Positions 35,181 through 44,597 of a stretch of 64,000 nucleotides of DNA are shown piece after piece (position 1 is the stretch's first letter; each line of letters opens with the position of its first letter). This DNA is from Roseimaritima multifibrata (GTDB taxonomy: Bacteria; Planctomycetota; Planctomycetia; Pirellulales; Pirellulaceae), in NCBI RefSeq assembly GCF_007741495.1, contig NZ_CP036262.1, forward strand, positions 3,410,001-3,474,000, in the 5' to 3' direction. A program made the position numbers and the translations under genes. The notes beneath the pieces were generated by a model. The model saw only the letters and a list, made by a program, of their open reading frames with translations, did not search any database and was not told where the DNA came from.

Positions 35181-36410
35181 ATGAGCGACAGCAGCAATCG
35201 ACTTGTGGGGGCAACCGATCCTTCAGTGAATCGACGGGTTTCGATGGAACGAGTCCGGGTGAGGGAAACTGATCGGGAAAGAGCGGATGACGCACCGGAT
35301 CGGTACCTGAGAGCTAGCACCACGTTCATCGCAGCAGTACTGGCACTCGGCGTCCTGAACATAGCGTCCGATTTATTCGTGCCGATTGTTGTCGCGTTGC
35401 TTGCGTATCTATCGCTTCGGCCGTTCGTGGCTATGCTTTGCCGACACCACATTCCGCAGGCTGCCGCAAGTGGAGTGGTCATCACGGGTTTGTTTTTCAC
35501 GCTTGGCATCGTCACCTCGCTACTGTACTCGCCGGCGCAACAGTGGATGCGCGCCGCGCCTGAAGATTTGGTGAAGGTTCGCGATAAGTTTCGCGAAATC
35601 GCTCCGCCATTGACGGCAATTGACCGGGCTGACGAAGTAATCGGTAAAGCGACCACTCCCGTCCACGATGGAAAAGCAGAGGTTACCGTGGAAGTTGAAA
35701 AACCCTCCATGGTCGACGAATCGGTTTTGATCAATCAAACCGGCCAGTGGTTGGCGTTTATCGCTGCCATCGCGGTGTTGACGTTCTTTATGCTTTCGAC
35801 CGGCGACGACTTGCTAAATCGGATGTTGGGAGTCTTGCCAGACGCATCGACTCGCGACGACGTGCTCGAAAAGATCGCTGACATTCAGCACAGCGTCGGG
35901 AAGTACCTTGCGCAAATTACCTGTATCAACATCGGACTGGGGATCGCCGTCACGTTGGTGATGTGGTTGTTGGGGATGCCGACACCAGTGCTGTGGGGAG
36001 TCATAGCAACACTGTTCAATTTCATCCCCTATGTTGGTCCGTTGGCGGCCACCGTGATCGTTTTTCTGGCAGCTTCTAGTTCGTTCGACACGATCGGACG
36101 TGCCATTCTCATCGCTTTGGCGTTTTGGTTGACGACCGCGGTCGAAGGTCAATTCATCACCCCTTCGATTTTGGGCAAGACACTAAAAGCCGGTCCCGTT
36201 GTGGTGTTGATCGCGGTCGCATTCTGGGGATTCCTGTGGGGATTGCCGGGTGTGTTCTTAGCGGTGCCGTTGCTGATCGTGCAACGCAAAGTCCTAGCCA
36301 GTTTTAGTGCCACCTATCCACTTGCCGCGGTGCTCGGCGAAGACCCCTGTCGTCCCGACGAAGTTTGCGAACCGGTGAAAGAGGATCAACCGATCGCAGA
36401 GTTGGCGTAG
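35181..36410 (+). CDS. AI-2E/PerM family membrane permease
   Basis: About 409 residues with eight predicted membrane segments, including LFVPIVVALLAYLSLRPFVA and, near the end, VVVLIAVAFWGFLWGLPGVF and LAVPLLIVQRKVL, the AI-2E/PerM signature. Members export autoinducer-2 or act in Na+/H+ antiport and small-molecule efflux; the substrate cannot be read here. I chose ATG 35181 because GGGGA lies 7 bases upstream; the frame is open from GTG 35085. The gene stands alone. Confidence 0.85.
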   Translation: MSDSSNRLVGATDPSVNRRVSMERVRVRETDRERADDAPDRYLRASTTFIAAVLALGVLNIASDLFVPIVVALLAYLSLRPFVAMLCRHHIPQAAASGVVITGLFFTLGIVTSLLYSPAQQWMRAAPEDLVKVRDKFREIAPPLTAIDRADEVIGKATTPVHDGKAEVTVEVEKPSMVDESVLINQTGQWLAFIAAIAVLTFFMLSTGDDLLNRMLGVLPDASTRDDVLEKIADIQHSVGKYLAQITCINIGLGIAVTLVMWLLGMPTPVLWGVIATLFNFIPYVGPLAATVIVFLAASSSFDTIGRAILIALAFWLTTAVEGQFITPSILGKTLKAGPVVVLIAVAFWGFLWGLPGVFLAVPLLIVQRKVLASFSATYPLAAVLGEDPCRPDEVCEPVKEDQPIAELA

Positions 36411-36504
36411 CGGTTTTCGCCAGCCTGCCGACTGACAGTCTCGTGAATGTTTCACCGACAAAAGCAAGCCTCTTCGTTGATTTCAATTTGTAGTTGTTCA
36501 TTTT

Positions 36505-36535
36505 CCGTGTAGCAATTTTCAATTGCTACGCCACG
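36505..36535 (+). repeat. Perfect hairpin between the permease and DUF11 genes
   Basis: GTAGCAATT (36509-36517) pairs with AATTGCTAC (36521-36529) over a 3-base loop; CGTG and CACG can extend it around a small bulge. No T-run follows. It may end the permease transcript or structure the leader of the DUF11 gene. Confidence 0.6.
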
Positions 36536-36627
36536 CAAAACGGAGACTATTGGAACACCTTTTGCGTCCACCCCGAGCAGATAAGTTACTTTCCATTTCG
36601 TTCCTCTCTACACCAGAGTAACCTTCC

Positions 36628-38298
36628 ATGCGTTCCTTTTTTCGCCACCTGACCCTTGGCTGCGGACTCGCCGCCGCCTGTTTTGCCTCCCAAGCCCAAG
36701 CCGATGAAATCCGCACCGGTGATGGACTGATTTCGCTTTCCGCCGAGATGCCCGACGAAGTTCGTATCGGAGAATCGTTCGAGTACGAAGTGAAATTGTC
36801 CAACGCATCCGACAACGTAGTCCTGCACGACATCAAGCTTGAGCAACGTAAGACGAAAGGCTTGAGCATCGAATCGGTTTCGATGAAGAACCAGGGCAAG
36901 CAAAACGACAGTAAGAAAGAGTCGACCGAGTCATCTTCGTCTAGCAAAGAGATGACCGTTTCAACATTGAAACCGGGTGACAGTCGAACGTTCTTGGTCA
37001 AAGCGACCGCGGATGAAGAAGGCAAGCTGCATAGTTGCCTTGAAATCGCTAGCTATACGCCGGCCGTTTGCCTTACCAGCCAAGTTGTGAAACCGCAACT
37101 TGAACTGACCAAGGTCGCACCCGAACAAGCCAACCGATGTAGCATGATCGAGTTGGAATATGCGCTTAAGAATGGAGGCAGCGGCGACGTTGGTCCCGTG
37201 AAGGTGACCGATTCGCTTGGCGAACATCTCGCCACGATCGAGGGCAACAGCGAGCTGAGTTTCGAAGTCGACGGCTTGGCCGCCGGCGAGACTCGCGAAT
37301 TTGTCGCACGTGTCTACGCCCAAAAACCTGGAGAATTCTCAAGCCGCGCCGAAGCTACTGCAACGAACAGTGAACTTTCATCGCGTAGCAAAGAAACCAC
37401 CACGAAAGTGATCTCGGCCGACTTGGCCGCCAAACTTAACGGGCCTAACCGTTTGTATGGTAACGAACTGGCGACCTTTACCGGCGAAGTCACCAACACC
37501 GGAAACGTCGCCGCCGAAGACGTCCGCGTCAAAGTGATCGTGCCCGCTAAGTCGAACCTAGTCGACATCAGCGAACCTTCGATGCGGCAAAAGTCGCCGA
37601 GCGAAGATGACTCGAAGGAGTCAAGCAAAAACGATGGCAACAATCAACCGACGATGGCATCCAAGCAGGGCGAAAACTCGTCCGCCAACGGAAACAGCGA
37701 CAGCGAACAGTCGCAGAAGTCTGAAATGGAAATGACGGAAAAAGAGCTCACGATCGCACGATTGGAACCTGGTCAAACGGCAACTTTCGACTACGCCGTG
37801 CGAGCCGGTGACATTCAAGAGATTCCGAGCAAAATCGTGGCAACATACGTTTGCACCGTGGACTCAGCCGAGGATCAAACCAAGTCAACCGCTCGTGCTC
37901 AGTCAATGGCTGTGGCAACGGTGAAGGTTGTCCGGTTGCCAGCGATGCAGTTAATGGTTGTTGACGATGAAGACCCTGTGATCAAGGGCGACCAGGTCGT
38001 TTACACCATCCGCGTTTGGAACGAAGGGGACGCGCCGGATAACAACGTAAAACTGATCGCAGAATTGCCAGAAGGTTTGGAATTCGTCTCGGCCGATGGC
38101 CCAACCGAGAACAGTCAGGATGGAGCGACCATTCAATTCGATCCGATCAAGACGATGGAACCGGGCGACCGCGCGGACTACAAGGTGACGGCCAAGTGCC
38201 AAGGTAACAAAAGTGTACGCTTCGCTGCGAAGCTGACCAGCAAGAAGTTGCCTGCGGAAGTTTCTGCCGAAGAACCAACCCGCCTGTTTAAGCGATAG
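36628..38298 (+). CDS. Secreted DUF11/CARDB-type repeat protein
   Basis: A 556-residue exported protein (signal peptide RHLTLGCGLAAACFASQAQA). At least four Ig-like conserved-repeat (DUF11) domains can be seen from VRIGESFEYEVKLSNASDN, LEYALKNGGSGDVGPVKV, ATFTGEVTNTGNVAAEDV and VVYTIRVWNEGDAPDNNVKL. Two Ser/Lys/Asn-rich linkers (residues ~90-110 and ~325-370) separate them. Such proteins are surface structural or adhesive components. A strong terminator follows the stop by 56 bases. Confidence 0.85.
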   Translation: MRSFFRHLTLGCGLAAACFASQAQADEIRTGDGLISLSAEMPDEVRIGESFEYEVKLSNASDNVVLHDIKLEQRKTKGLSIESVSMKNQGKQNDSKKESTESSSSSKEMTVSTLKPGDSRTFLVKATADEEGKLHSCLEIASYTPAVCLTSQVVKPQLELTKVAPEQANRCSMIELEYALKNGGSGDVGPVKVTDSLGEHLATIEGNSELSFEVDGLAAGETREFVARVYAQKPGEFSSRAEATATNSELSSRSKETTTKVISADLAAKLNGPNRLYGNELATFTGEVTNTGNVAAEDVRVKVIVPAKSNLVDISEPSMRQKSPSEDDSKESSKNDGNNQPTMASKQGENSSANGNSDSEQSQKSEMEMTEKELTIARLEPGQTATFDYAVRAGDIQEIPSKIVATYVCTVDSAEDQTKSTARAQSMAVATVKVVRLPAMQLMVVDDEDPVIKGDQVVYTIRVWNEGDAPDNNVKLIAELPEGLEFVSADGPTENSQDGATIQFDPIKTMEPGDRADYKVTAKCQGNKSVRFAAKLTSKKLPAEVSAEEPTRLFKR

Positions 38299-38353
38299 AT
38301 GCATCACTCGCGTGTCCCGCCATCGATGGCGGAACTCGCCTCCTAATTTCAAG

Positions 38354-38384
38354 AGCCCGTCCGACCAAGTCGGGCGGGCTTTTC
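38354..38384 (+). terminator. Rho-independent terminator of the DUF11 gene
   Basis: An 11-bp stem (AGCCCGTCCGA with TCGGGCGGGCT, one G-T pair) with a 5-base loop, then TTTTCTGTTT. The group II intron relic begins directly after it. Confidence 0.85.
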
Positions 38385-38385
38385 T

Positions 38386-39733
38386 GTTTGCCCAGCGAAG
38401 CTGGCAAACCCAGTCGATGCTTTCCACCGACCAAGCCCTGTTCACGGGGAATTGAATCCGATTCGCAAGGGTTCCGTGGGTGACTGCGGGTCTGAAGGAA
38501 GCGATAGGAAGAATGTAGTGCGTAGCGAAAGCGCACCCGATACGGCAGGTTGCTCGGACGAGCTTGCAAAAAGTGGCGATGTCCGATTCATGAATAGGAG
38601 CAACAAGTGACTGGGGACGTTATCAGATTCAGGGAGTCAGCACAGTAACTGGGGAGACCTGGATCCATCGCCGCGCTAGCTCCCCCAAAGGCGAAGCGTG
38701 AGAAGCAGATAGGCCGTGGCAAGGGGCAACTAAAGGCGAGGCTGATGTGGTGTCAGGAGTCAGATGATCCCGTAGTAGTGGGTAAGTCGCGGCCTGTGAA
38801 AGCTGGCAACAGTCTGGAGGAGAAAACCGTGATGACATCGAGCAAAGCAGCGGAGGAAACCGTGGCAAGCCTCGGTGGACGGCTTTGGCTCAAAAGGCCA
38901 TCGCTGGATGCGAAGGGGTGAAGTTTTACGAGGGAGACTGGAAAGAAACGATCTGCACCGACAACCAGCAGCCGACATAAGCCCGAGAGACTCAAGGCTG
39001 GGGGGGAACGGTCCATGATGGCGATCCGGGGAACCGGCAAGTTGTCCGATATGCCGACGACATTCTGATCCTGTGCCGGAGCGAAACGGGGGCTCGTCAT
39101 GCAATGGCAGTAGCAAGCGAAATTCTGGAAGGTGAACTAAAACTGACCGTCAACCGCGACAAGACGCACCTGACGCACGCCAGTTGTGGCGTGAAGTTCC
39201 TGGGCGTCATGATCGGCTCGGTGCACACCCGCATCGATCCGAAGAAAGTCGCGGCATTCACGTTGAAGGTCAAGTTAATCACACGTCGTACCAGCCCAGT
39301 CAACCTGGCAAAGGTCATTGCTGACCTGAACCCGGTGCTGCGGGGGTGGGGCCACTACTTCCGGATGGCGAACTGCAAGGCATTGTATCGTGAGCTGGCA
39401 AATTGAATTCGGCGTCGTCTGTGGGCCAAACAACTCGCGTTGTGGAAGAAACCGAAACGGCTGATTTGGCGTTTACGTCAGGTCGGCTTCAAAGGTGAAA
39501 TTCAGAAGATGCGAATGACCGCGTGGCGAACGTCACGCAGCTCCTATGCCAGTTTCGCCATTGATAATGGTCACCTGGTTGAGCTTGGCCTGTTCGATCT
39601 AGCGTCGATTGAGACCGGAGTCTTTCCTCAGGCATCCTGAATCTCGTAAAACAGGAGCCATATACGGTCCGGTACGTACGGTTCTGTGAGAGGGCTGAGT
39701 CAGCGGTAGCACCGCTGGCTCACCCTACTCGAT
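38386..39733 (+). mobile_element. Decayed group II intron (bacterial class C-like) behind a terminator
   Basis: Structured intron RNA runs from just after the terminator: the GGTTCCGTGGGTGACTGCGG region, GGGAGTCAGCACAGTAACTG and GAGGCTGATGTGGTGTCAGG match domain I-type sequence that I recall from bacterial introns. The coding part retains only the end of the reverse transcriptase/maturase. A domain V-like hairpin (GAGCCATATACGG to CGTACGGTTC) lies at about 39653-39690, followed by a domain VI-like stem and CCTACTCGAT at the 3' end. Class C introns characteristically insert after terminator hairpins, as here. The exact 5' end is uncertain. Confidence 0.75.
39014..39640 (+). pseudogene. Group II intron reverse transcriptase/maturase, truncated and with a nonsense codon
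   Basis: The frame retains the RT catalytic core VVRYADDILILCRSE (YADD at about 39050), then LTVNRDKTHLTHASCGVKFL, LNPVLRGWGHYFRM and the maturase domain. TGA at 39404-39406 replaces the usual Trp (ELAN-stop-IRRRLWAKQ), after which the same frame continues with WKKPKRLIWRLRQVGFKG to TGA at 39638. The N-terminal RT domains are missing. The 5' end of the relic is not defined by a start codon. Confidence 0.85.
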
Positions 39734-40051
39734 TGTTTGACATGATAGATGTCCAGCGTTGTCGAGACGTTCTAGATTTTTGTTTCCGCATCGACCCGGT
39801 GCATTGCATTTATCGAACTGTAAGCCATCGCACATACGCAAGGTTCGCAGATTCGTATGGTACGTCCTGGATTGCAACGGCGGGTGCCAGAGTGGAATGT
39901 TTCGCTCAGCATCGGTCGTTGATTGTTATCGTTTTCGGTCCCTCTGTGTGTCGGCTCACGTTGCCGACGGACTTTCAAAGCCGAAATGGAATAGGACAGG
40001 ATTTCTTGTTCCAAGCTGACCATTGCTAAATTTATGTAAGGATGCCAATCA
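39734..40051. other. Intergenic region after the intron
   Basis: No supported gene. It probably contains the promoter of the small lipoprotein gene. Confidence 0.45.
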
Positions 40052-40252
40052 ATGTCTTTTAAAATGCTCGCTAGTACGTTCGTTGTCGGCGTTGCTGCGT
40101 TTGGATGCTTTCTTCTTAGTGGATGCCGCCAATCCGGAGGCTATTACGACGGCAGTTCCTCCTCTTCCTATTCTGCCCCATCACAGAGTTACTCGGCTCC
40201 GGGCGGTTCTGGGACACGTTCTGCGCCTGTTGGCGGTTCGGGTACGCGATAA
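40052..40252 (+). CDS. Small lipoprotein (66 aa)
   Basis: A signal sequence ends in a lipobox (LLSG-C), so Cys25 should be lipidated after cleavage by signal peptidase II. The mature part is a short Gly/Ser/Tyr-rich, probably unstructured tail (SSYSAPSQSYSAPGG, then two GGSGTR copies). AAGGATG precedes ATG. It is 20 bases from the next gene, likely an operon. Function unknown. Confidence 0.75.
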   Translation: MSFKMLASTFVVGVAAFGCFLLSGCRQSGGYYDGSSSSSYSAPSQSYSAPGGSGTRSAPVGGSGTR

Positions 40253-40272
40253 CGCATTGGAGGAAAAGAGAG

Positions 40273-40566
40273 ATGAAACAATTCTTGATTCAACGGTACG
40301 GTTGGCGGAGCGTCGGCGTTGCATGCTTGGTCGTATTCGCAGGTGGTCTTGGCGTGCGGTCGTTGCTTTCTAACCAAGAACCGACGGTTATGACGAAGCC
40401 CGTTTCAACGGACGCTGACGTCGACCAGATTTACACTAATCACGAGCCGGTAGGTTGGGTGTTCGGGCGCGTGGTCGGTTTTCAAGGTGCAGATAAGCCC
40501 ATGCTCCCGCACCGATCCCGTCCGTCAATGAATAGAACATCATTCGCCAGGCCTGCGAAACCTTAG
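40273..40566 (+). CDS. Small membrane-anchored hypothetical protein (97 aa)
   Basis: ATG 40273 has a strong GAGGAAAAGAG Shine-Dalgarno. One hydrophobic segment (VGVACLVVFAGGLGVRSLL) is followed by a soluble tail with DADVDQIYTNHEPVGWVFGR. No family recognised. It follows the small lipoprotein gene closely. Confidence 0.65.
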   Translation: MKQFLIQRYGWRSVGVACLVVFAGGLGVRSLLSNQEPTVMTKPVSTDADVDQIYTNHEPVGWVFGRVVGFQGADKPMLPHRSRPSMNRTSFARPAKP

Positions 40567-40631
40567 AAAGGCATTGCCTGGCGTTTCACCGTCCAGCAAA
40601 CAGTTCTCGCATTCGAAAGGAATTTGGTCCG

Positions 40632-40859
40632 ATGCAATCAGCCTTGTTCAGCGAGCAGCAATTCGCCAAGTCGTCGATCTGTCCGCAGTTTGCCGTTGCC
40701 GCTCAACCGGTCGAATCCTCGCTTCGCTACCGTGATGAATACTCGACTTGCTTACAGAAGGAGATTCCGGAAGAAATCATCGAGCGGTATTTTGGGGGCG
40801 AAGGCCGCACGCCCTGCGTACGCTTTGGTGAAGTGGTGCTGGATTTAGGAGAACGCTAA
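40632..40859 (+). pseudogene. Truncated SAM-dependent methyltransferase (ArsM-like N-terminus)
   Basis: MQSALFSEQQFAKSSICPQF, then YRDEYSTCLQKEIPEEIIER and FGEVVLDLG, correspond to the N-terminal 70 residues of a class I methyltransferase family whose next residues would be the GxG SAM-binding loop (VLDLGSGGGK). Here the frame ends VVLDLGER-stop, so the catalytic domain is lost. No continuation was found in the next 800 bases. The family is ArsM-like by my recollection; the truncation itself is clear. Confidence 0.6.
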
Positions 40860-41735
40860 ATCGTCGTCAATCATTCGAAGGTGTCACGTCGCGTGGGCCG
40901 TGGGGACTTCGACTTTTGGCATTCGACCAACACGGATGCGCTCGATGCTAGGAATGCCGACAGGAGGGGCAGATGTGTATAACGAGCAACTGCATTCGAT
41001 CATTGAAGACGGAATGGTGGGGTACGTCTGTGGCATCGCTGGGGCAGGGGACGCGCGATTTACCAGTTGGCGGTTTGCTGGCGAATTGCAGCGGTGTGAC
41101 AAGCGACCGAAATACCAAACCGCTGAGTAAGCGAGGGATAGCGGCCTGTTCTTTCCGTCCTTCGCATACGCAGCGGGTTAGGGGCTTGGCTGCCTGTCAC
41201 TTATTCGCAACTCATTTATCTTACGTTCCGAGAAACCTCGCCATACTTTCGCATTGGCCTCCACACTGTTGAATTCGGGGGCGAGCTGGGCGACTGGTCT
41301 GGAACACTGATGACCGGGTGATTGGTGAAGGCTTGCAATTCGACGATATCGGCGGCTTTGGTGACGCCTCCGCAACGCTCAATCGCCGATTGCATTCTCA
41401 TGATACGTCAGATTGTCAGGACTCTAGAAAACGGTTTTTCTGTTGCGCAACCGACACAAATTTTCCGGAAATGATTTACCGCAACCTGACCATTTGACTC
41501 TCGAACCAAATCTCGGCTGATCATTCGCAAACGGGATGACCACCGTTGGAGCGGCGTTGGTTAGGCATTCGAGCGTTCTGTCGTGAACGAAAGGCTATAA
41601 AACGTTTCAATCAGCAAGCCGAATTGCATTTCTCAGATCCGGGGCTGGAACATTTCCACGGGTTTTGAGTGCCACTGCATTCACCGACGTGACCATTGGT
41701 AACATAGTGCTGGCCAATCTCTCAATGATTTTTTG
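40860..41735. other. Intergenic region, no gene supported
   Basis: Frames are short and have no recognisable motif. It may contain decayed remains of the methyltransferase gene and lies beyond the 3' end of the flavin reductase operon. Confidence 0.45.
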
Positions 41736-43097
41736 CTAAACCATTCGACGGATGTCTGAACCAAATGTTGGAAAGGCAAACAAGGTGGACTTGATGTCGG
41801 TCGCGGTCAGGCCATGTTTCATTGCCAGTGCAAACAGATTGATCGTTTCCTCGGCACCTGGACCTAACAGATGGGCGCCGAGAATCCTATCGGTTTTCTT
41901 GTCAACGAGTACCTTGTACCCAGCACAGCGTTGGCCATGCTTGCGAACCGATCCCCACGACGACGTATCGTCGTGTCGGACTTCAACGTCATGTCCTTTT
42001 TCGGCCTCTAGTTGTGACATTCCGATCGCCGCGATTGCGGGAACCGTAAATGCGACTTGCGGTATGTCGCCGTAATCGGGGCGATTTAGTGGCTGTTCTG
42101 CGAACAAATTCTTTACGACCACCCTCGCCTGTTCGTTGGCCGTTGGGGTTAATCGCGGTTGCGGGCATTCGACACAGTCGCCAGCGGCATAAACGTTTGG
42201 ATTGCTTATGCTCTGCATAAAATCGTTAACCTTGATTCCTCGGTCGCCAAAGTCGACCTCGCCGACGTTCAGCTCCATGTTTTGCAAGTTGGGGACTCGA
42301 CCTGCACCGTGAACGACCAAGTCCGCCAACACAGTCTTCTCACCTTTGGAGGTGTAGTACTTGACTGTCGTGGACTGGCCAACTTCGTCGGCGCTGATTT
42401 CCGTTACTTTTGCATCCGTGATTATCTTCATGCTGTGTGGTGCGGAATAGTCGACCAACTGTGCCACCAGATCAGGATCGAAGGGCTCCAGGACTCGGTC
42501 GCCGCGCTCGATTACCGTTACATCGCATCCGTGCCTCGCCGCTACACAAGCGAACTCCAACGAAATATAGCCACCACCGACGAAAGTAATCCGATTGGGA
42601 AGCGATGAGAGTTCAAAAAAAGCATCACTGAGCATCGCGTGCTGGCCGCCCGGAATATCAAGTTTTCGCGGAGATGCACCGACTCCGACGAAAATTCGCT
42701 TGGCTGTCAGCTGCGTTTCTCCAACGCGTATTTCGTTGGGGCCAGCAAACGAAGCGAGTCCCGAGTACGTTTCAATCCCACGTTTCTGATAGGAGGCTTC
42801 TGTCTTGTCGGCGACCGGATCCGTAAATTCACGTTTGAATTCAAGCAAGTTTTGCCAGTCAATTCGCATTGCTGGGAACTCAACTTGTTTACCCTTTGCT
42901 CCACGAGCACGATCTACCAAATTCGCCGCATTCGAGTAGACTTTTTTGGGGTTACAACCGCGAAGTGCACACGCGCCGCCAAACTCTCTCGCCTCGACGA
43001 CCGCGACGCGTTTGCCAGCCTCGCGGGATTTCGTGGCGACCGTGGATGCAGACGGTCCGGTCCCGATTACGATCAGATCAAATTCGGCGTTGCTCAT
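41736..43097 (-). CDS. FAD-dependent pyridine nucleotide-disulfide oxidoreductase (Lpd/glutathione reductase-like)
   Basis: A 453-residue flavoprotein: FAD motif VIGTGPSASTVA, redox-active disulfide CALRGC (C-x4-C), NAD(P) motif VGGGYISLEFACVAARHG, second FAD motif NVYAAGDCVE, and a C-terminal dimerisation domain. The usual His of the HPT motif in the dimer interface is replaced: the end reads FAFPTFGSDIRRMV. The disulfide is intact, so it should reduce a thiol or disulfide partner with NAD(P)H. Its ATG overlaps the stop of the AhpD-like gene by four bases, which makes the AhpD-like protein a plausible redox partner. Confidence 0.9.
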   Translation of the reverse strand: MSNAEFDLIVIGTGPSASTVATKSREAGKRVAVVEAREFGGACALRGCNPKKVYSNAANLVDRARGAKGKQVEFPAMRIDWQNLLEFKREFTDPVADKTEASYQKRGIETYSGLASFAGPNEIRVGETQLTAKRIFVGVGASPRKLDIPGGQHAMLSDAFFELSSLPNRITFVGGGYISLEFACVAARHGCDVTVIERGDRVLEPFDPDLVAQLVDYSAPHSMKIITDAKVTEISADEVGQSTTVKYYTSKGEKTVLADLVVHGAGRVPNLQNMELNVGEVDFGDRGIKVNDFMQSISNPNVYAAGDCVECPQPRLTPTANEQARVVVKNLFAEQPLNRPDYGDIPQVAFTVPAIAAIGMSQLEAEKGHDVEVRHDDTSSWGSVRKHGQRCAGYKVLVDKKTDRILGAHLLGPGAEETINLFALAMKHGLTATDIKSTLFAFPTFGSDIRRMV

Positions 43098-43609
43098 GGC
43101 AGTTCGATGTCCAATCCGTGATTGATCCGATTGGTGAAGTTCGCCAGTGCAACCGTGGCCGCTAACGTAACCAACTGCGTGTCATCAAGAAACTCTTTTA
43201 ATGTCGATACGATCTTAGGATCGACGGTAGCTGTTTTCGTCAACTCTTCGGAGTACGCCAGCACCGCTTTCTCGTGGTCGCTGAACGTATCGCTGGCAGC
43301 ATAGTCGTCGATTGCGGCAAGTTGCGCATCGGTCGCCCCCGCTTTCTTAGCCGCCGCCTTATGGTAGTGCGAGCAATACTCGCATCCGTTGACCTGCGAT
43401 GCTTTGTAGTACGCAAATTCGCGAAGCTTGTCAGGCAGATCATTGAGGATGCCATCGTTAATCTGAGTGGTTCCTCCAAGGACGTCGGGCTGGTGGGCAA
43501 GCGTGCTAAAGATGTTCAGTGACTTCCCGAATTTTTTCTCGATTGCTTCCAAAATGGGTTGTGAATCGGCAGGGGCGTCAGCGGTCTTTAGAGGGGCAAC
43601 ATGTGGCAT
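43094..43609 (-). CDS. AhpD-like alkylhydroperoxidase (carboxymuconolactone decarboxylase family)
   Basis: A 171-residue all-helical protein with the full AhpD core E-x11-C-x2-C-x3-H: REFAYYKASQVNGCEYCSHY-H. The two cysteines would reduce peroxides and be recycled by a flavoprotein. It is the first gene of a two-gene operon with the disulfide oxidoreductase, overlapping by four bases. In M. tuberculosis AhpD is recycled through a lipoyl protein and Lpd (known); here the reductase is adjacent. Confidence 0.9.
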   Translation of the reverse strand: MPHVAPLKTADAPADSQPILEAIEKKFGKSLNIFSTLAHQPDVLGGTTQINDGILNDLPDKLREFAYYKASQVNGCEYCSHYHKAAAKKAGATDAQLAAIDDYAASDTFSDHEKAVLAYSEELTKTATVDPKIVSTLKEFLDDTQLVTLAATVALANFTNRINHGLDIELP

Positions 43610-43998
43610 GATCGGACCTATGGCATTGAGGGAAAAGTTACTACTCGGAAACGAAAGATGTACGCAAACAGCGCGCCGCTAATCTGTCGTAATGGAATTT
43701 GTTAACGAACGGTTTGCGAGCGCATCGTGTTTAGCATGATTTCTATGGGTACGGCGGAAATTGGTCGAAGCCCATTTGGGAACGTCGGAGTTCTAGCGAC
43801 GGTCACGACGGGTCAGGCGGATGTAGCGTGTCGATCACCCTGGCCAGAACCATCATCTTGCGGGTGTTGTCGATGCAAAAGGGAAAGGGCCAACCAGTCG
43901 TCCTGATCGCATTCCATGTCGTTGGCGGCGATTGGAATGATGGGGAGCCAACGTGCTGACACGACAAATGCGATGGCTAAGATGCCTGGCGATTAGGT
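43610..43998. other. Intergenic region, no gene supported
   Basis: It presumably carries the promoter of the AhpD-like operon. No structured repeat seen. Confidence 0.4.
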
Positions 43999-44340
43999 TT
44001 ACGTAGAGGATTCCGGCCGGAGTGAGCGTTTCGATTCTTCCGCCCACCAATCCGCATAGGGTGTATTACTTGCAAGGTGACGATTGAAATCGGTGTCGTC
44101 ATTCCACCAAGTTGGTCCGCGTTCGCCCAACGCGACCTTTGCAGCATCAACATCTCTCCTAGCTTCCTCTAACGATAGGTTATCACCTGATCGTTTTGCA
44201 GCCTTCACCGCGCGTCTAGCGGACATCAAATCTCTGACAAGACGACCAAGAACCGCCTCGCTTAGACGCGGATCACTTTTTCGCCATAACCTTCCGGCGA
44301 CGACGAAGTATCTTCCATCTGGAGTCGTTGGATAGTCCAT
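43999..44340 (-). CDS. Conserved hypothetical protein (113 aa)
   Basis: It begins MDYPTTPDGRYFVVAGRLWR and contains RRAVKAAKRSGD, AKVALGERGPTWWNDD and NTPYADWW. This is a widespread soluble helical protein of unknown function that I recall from many bacterial genomes, sometimes mislabelled as a Tol biopolymer transporter. Stand-alone here. Confidence 0.8.
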   Translation of the reverse strand: MDYPTTPDGRYFVVAGRLWRKSDPRLSEAVLGRLVRDLMSARRAVKAAKRSGDNLSLEEARRDVDAAKVALGERGPTWWNDDTDFNRHLASNTPYADWWAEESKRSLRPESST

Positions 44341-44429
44341 TGGCCCGCTGGCGGGAGTGTGATCGGATTCGCCGGGAATCTCACTACAGGAAATTCAGAG
44401 GGGGATTGAGCCGTTGCAAAATCCTCCTT

Positions 44430-44597
44430 CTACAACGCCGCCGTGGTCTTTTCTGATCGATCTGACTTAGCGGAAGTTTCCTCGGGTTCTTTGTCATGCT
44501 CGTCGTCGTCGGGCTGGGCAACGGCACCGACCACGGGGTAGCTCACGCCGTGGTTCGTTTGAATGGGGCGCAGGCGGTTGTCTTTCTGGGAATTCAT
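44430..44597 (-). CDS. Small acidic hypothetical protein (55 aa)
   Basis: ATG 44597 (MNSQKDNRLRPIQTNHGVSY) is preceded by GGAG. The C-terminal half is very hydrophilic (PDDDEHDKEPEETSAKSD). The frame could also start at 44609 or 44684. No family recognised. Confidence 0.5.
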   Translation of the reverse strand: MNSQKDNRLRPIQTNHGVSYPVVGAVAQPDDDEHDKEPEETSAKSDRSEKTTAAL

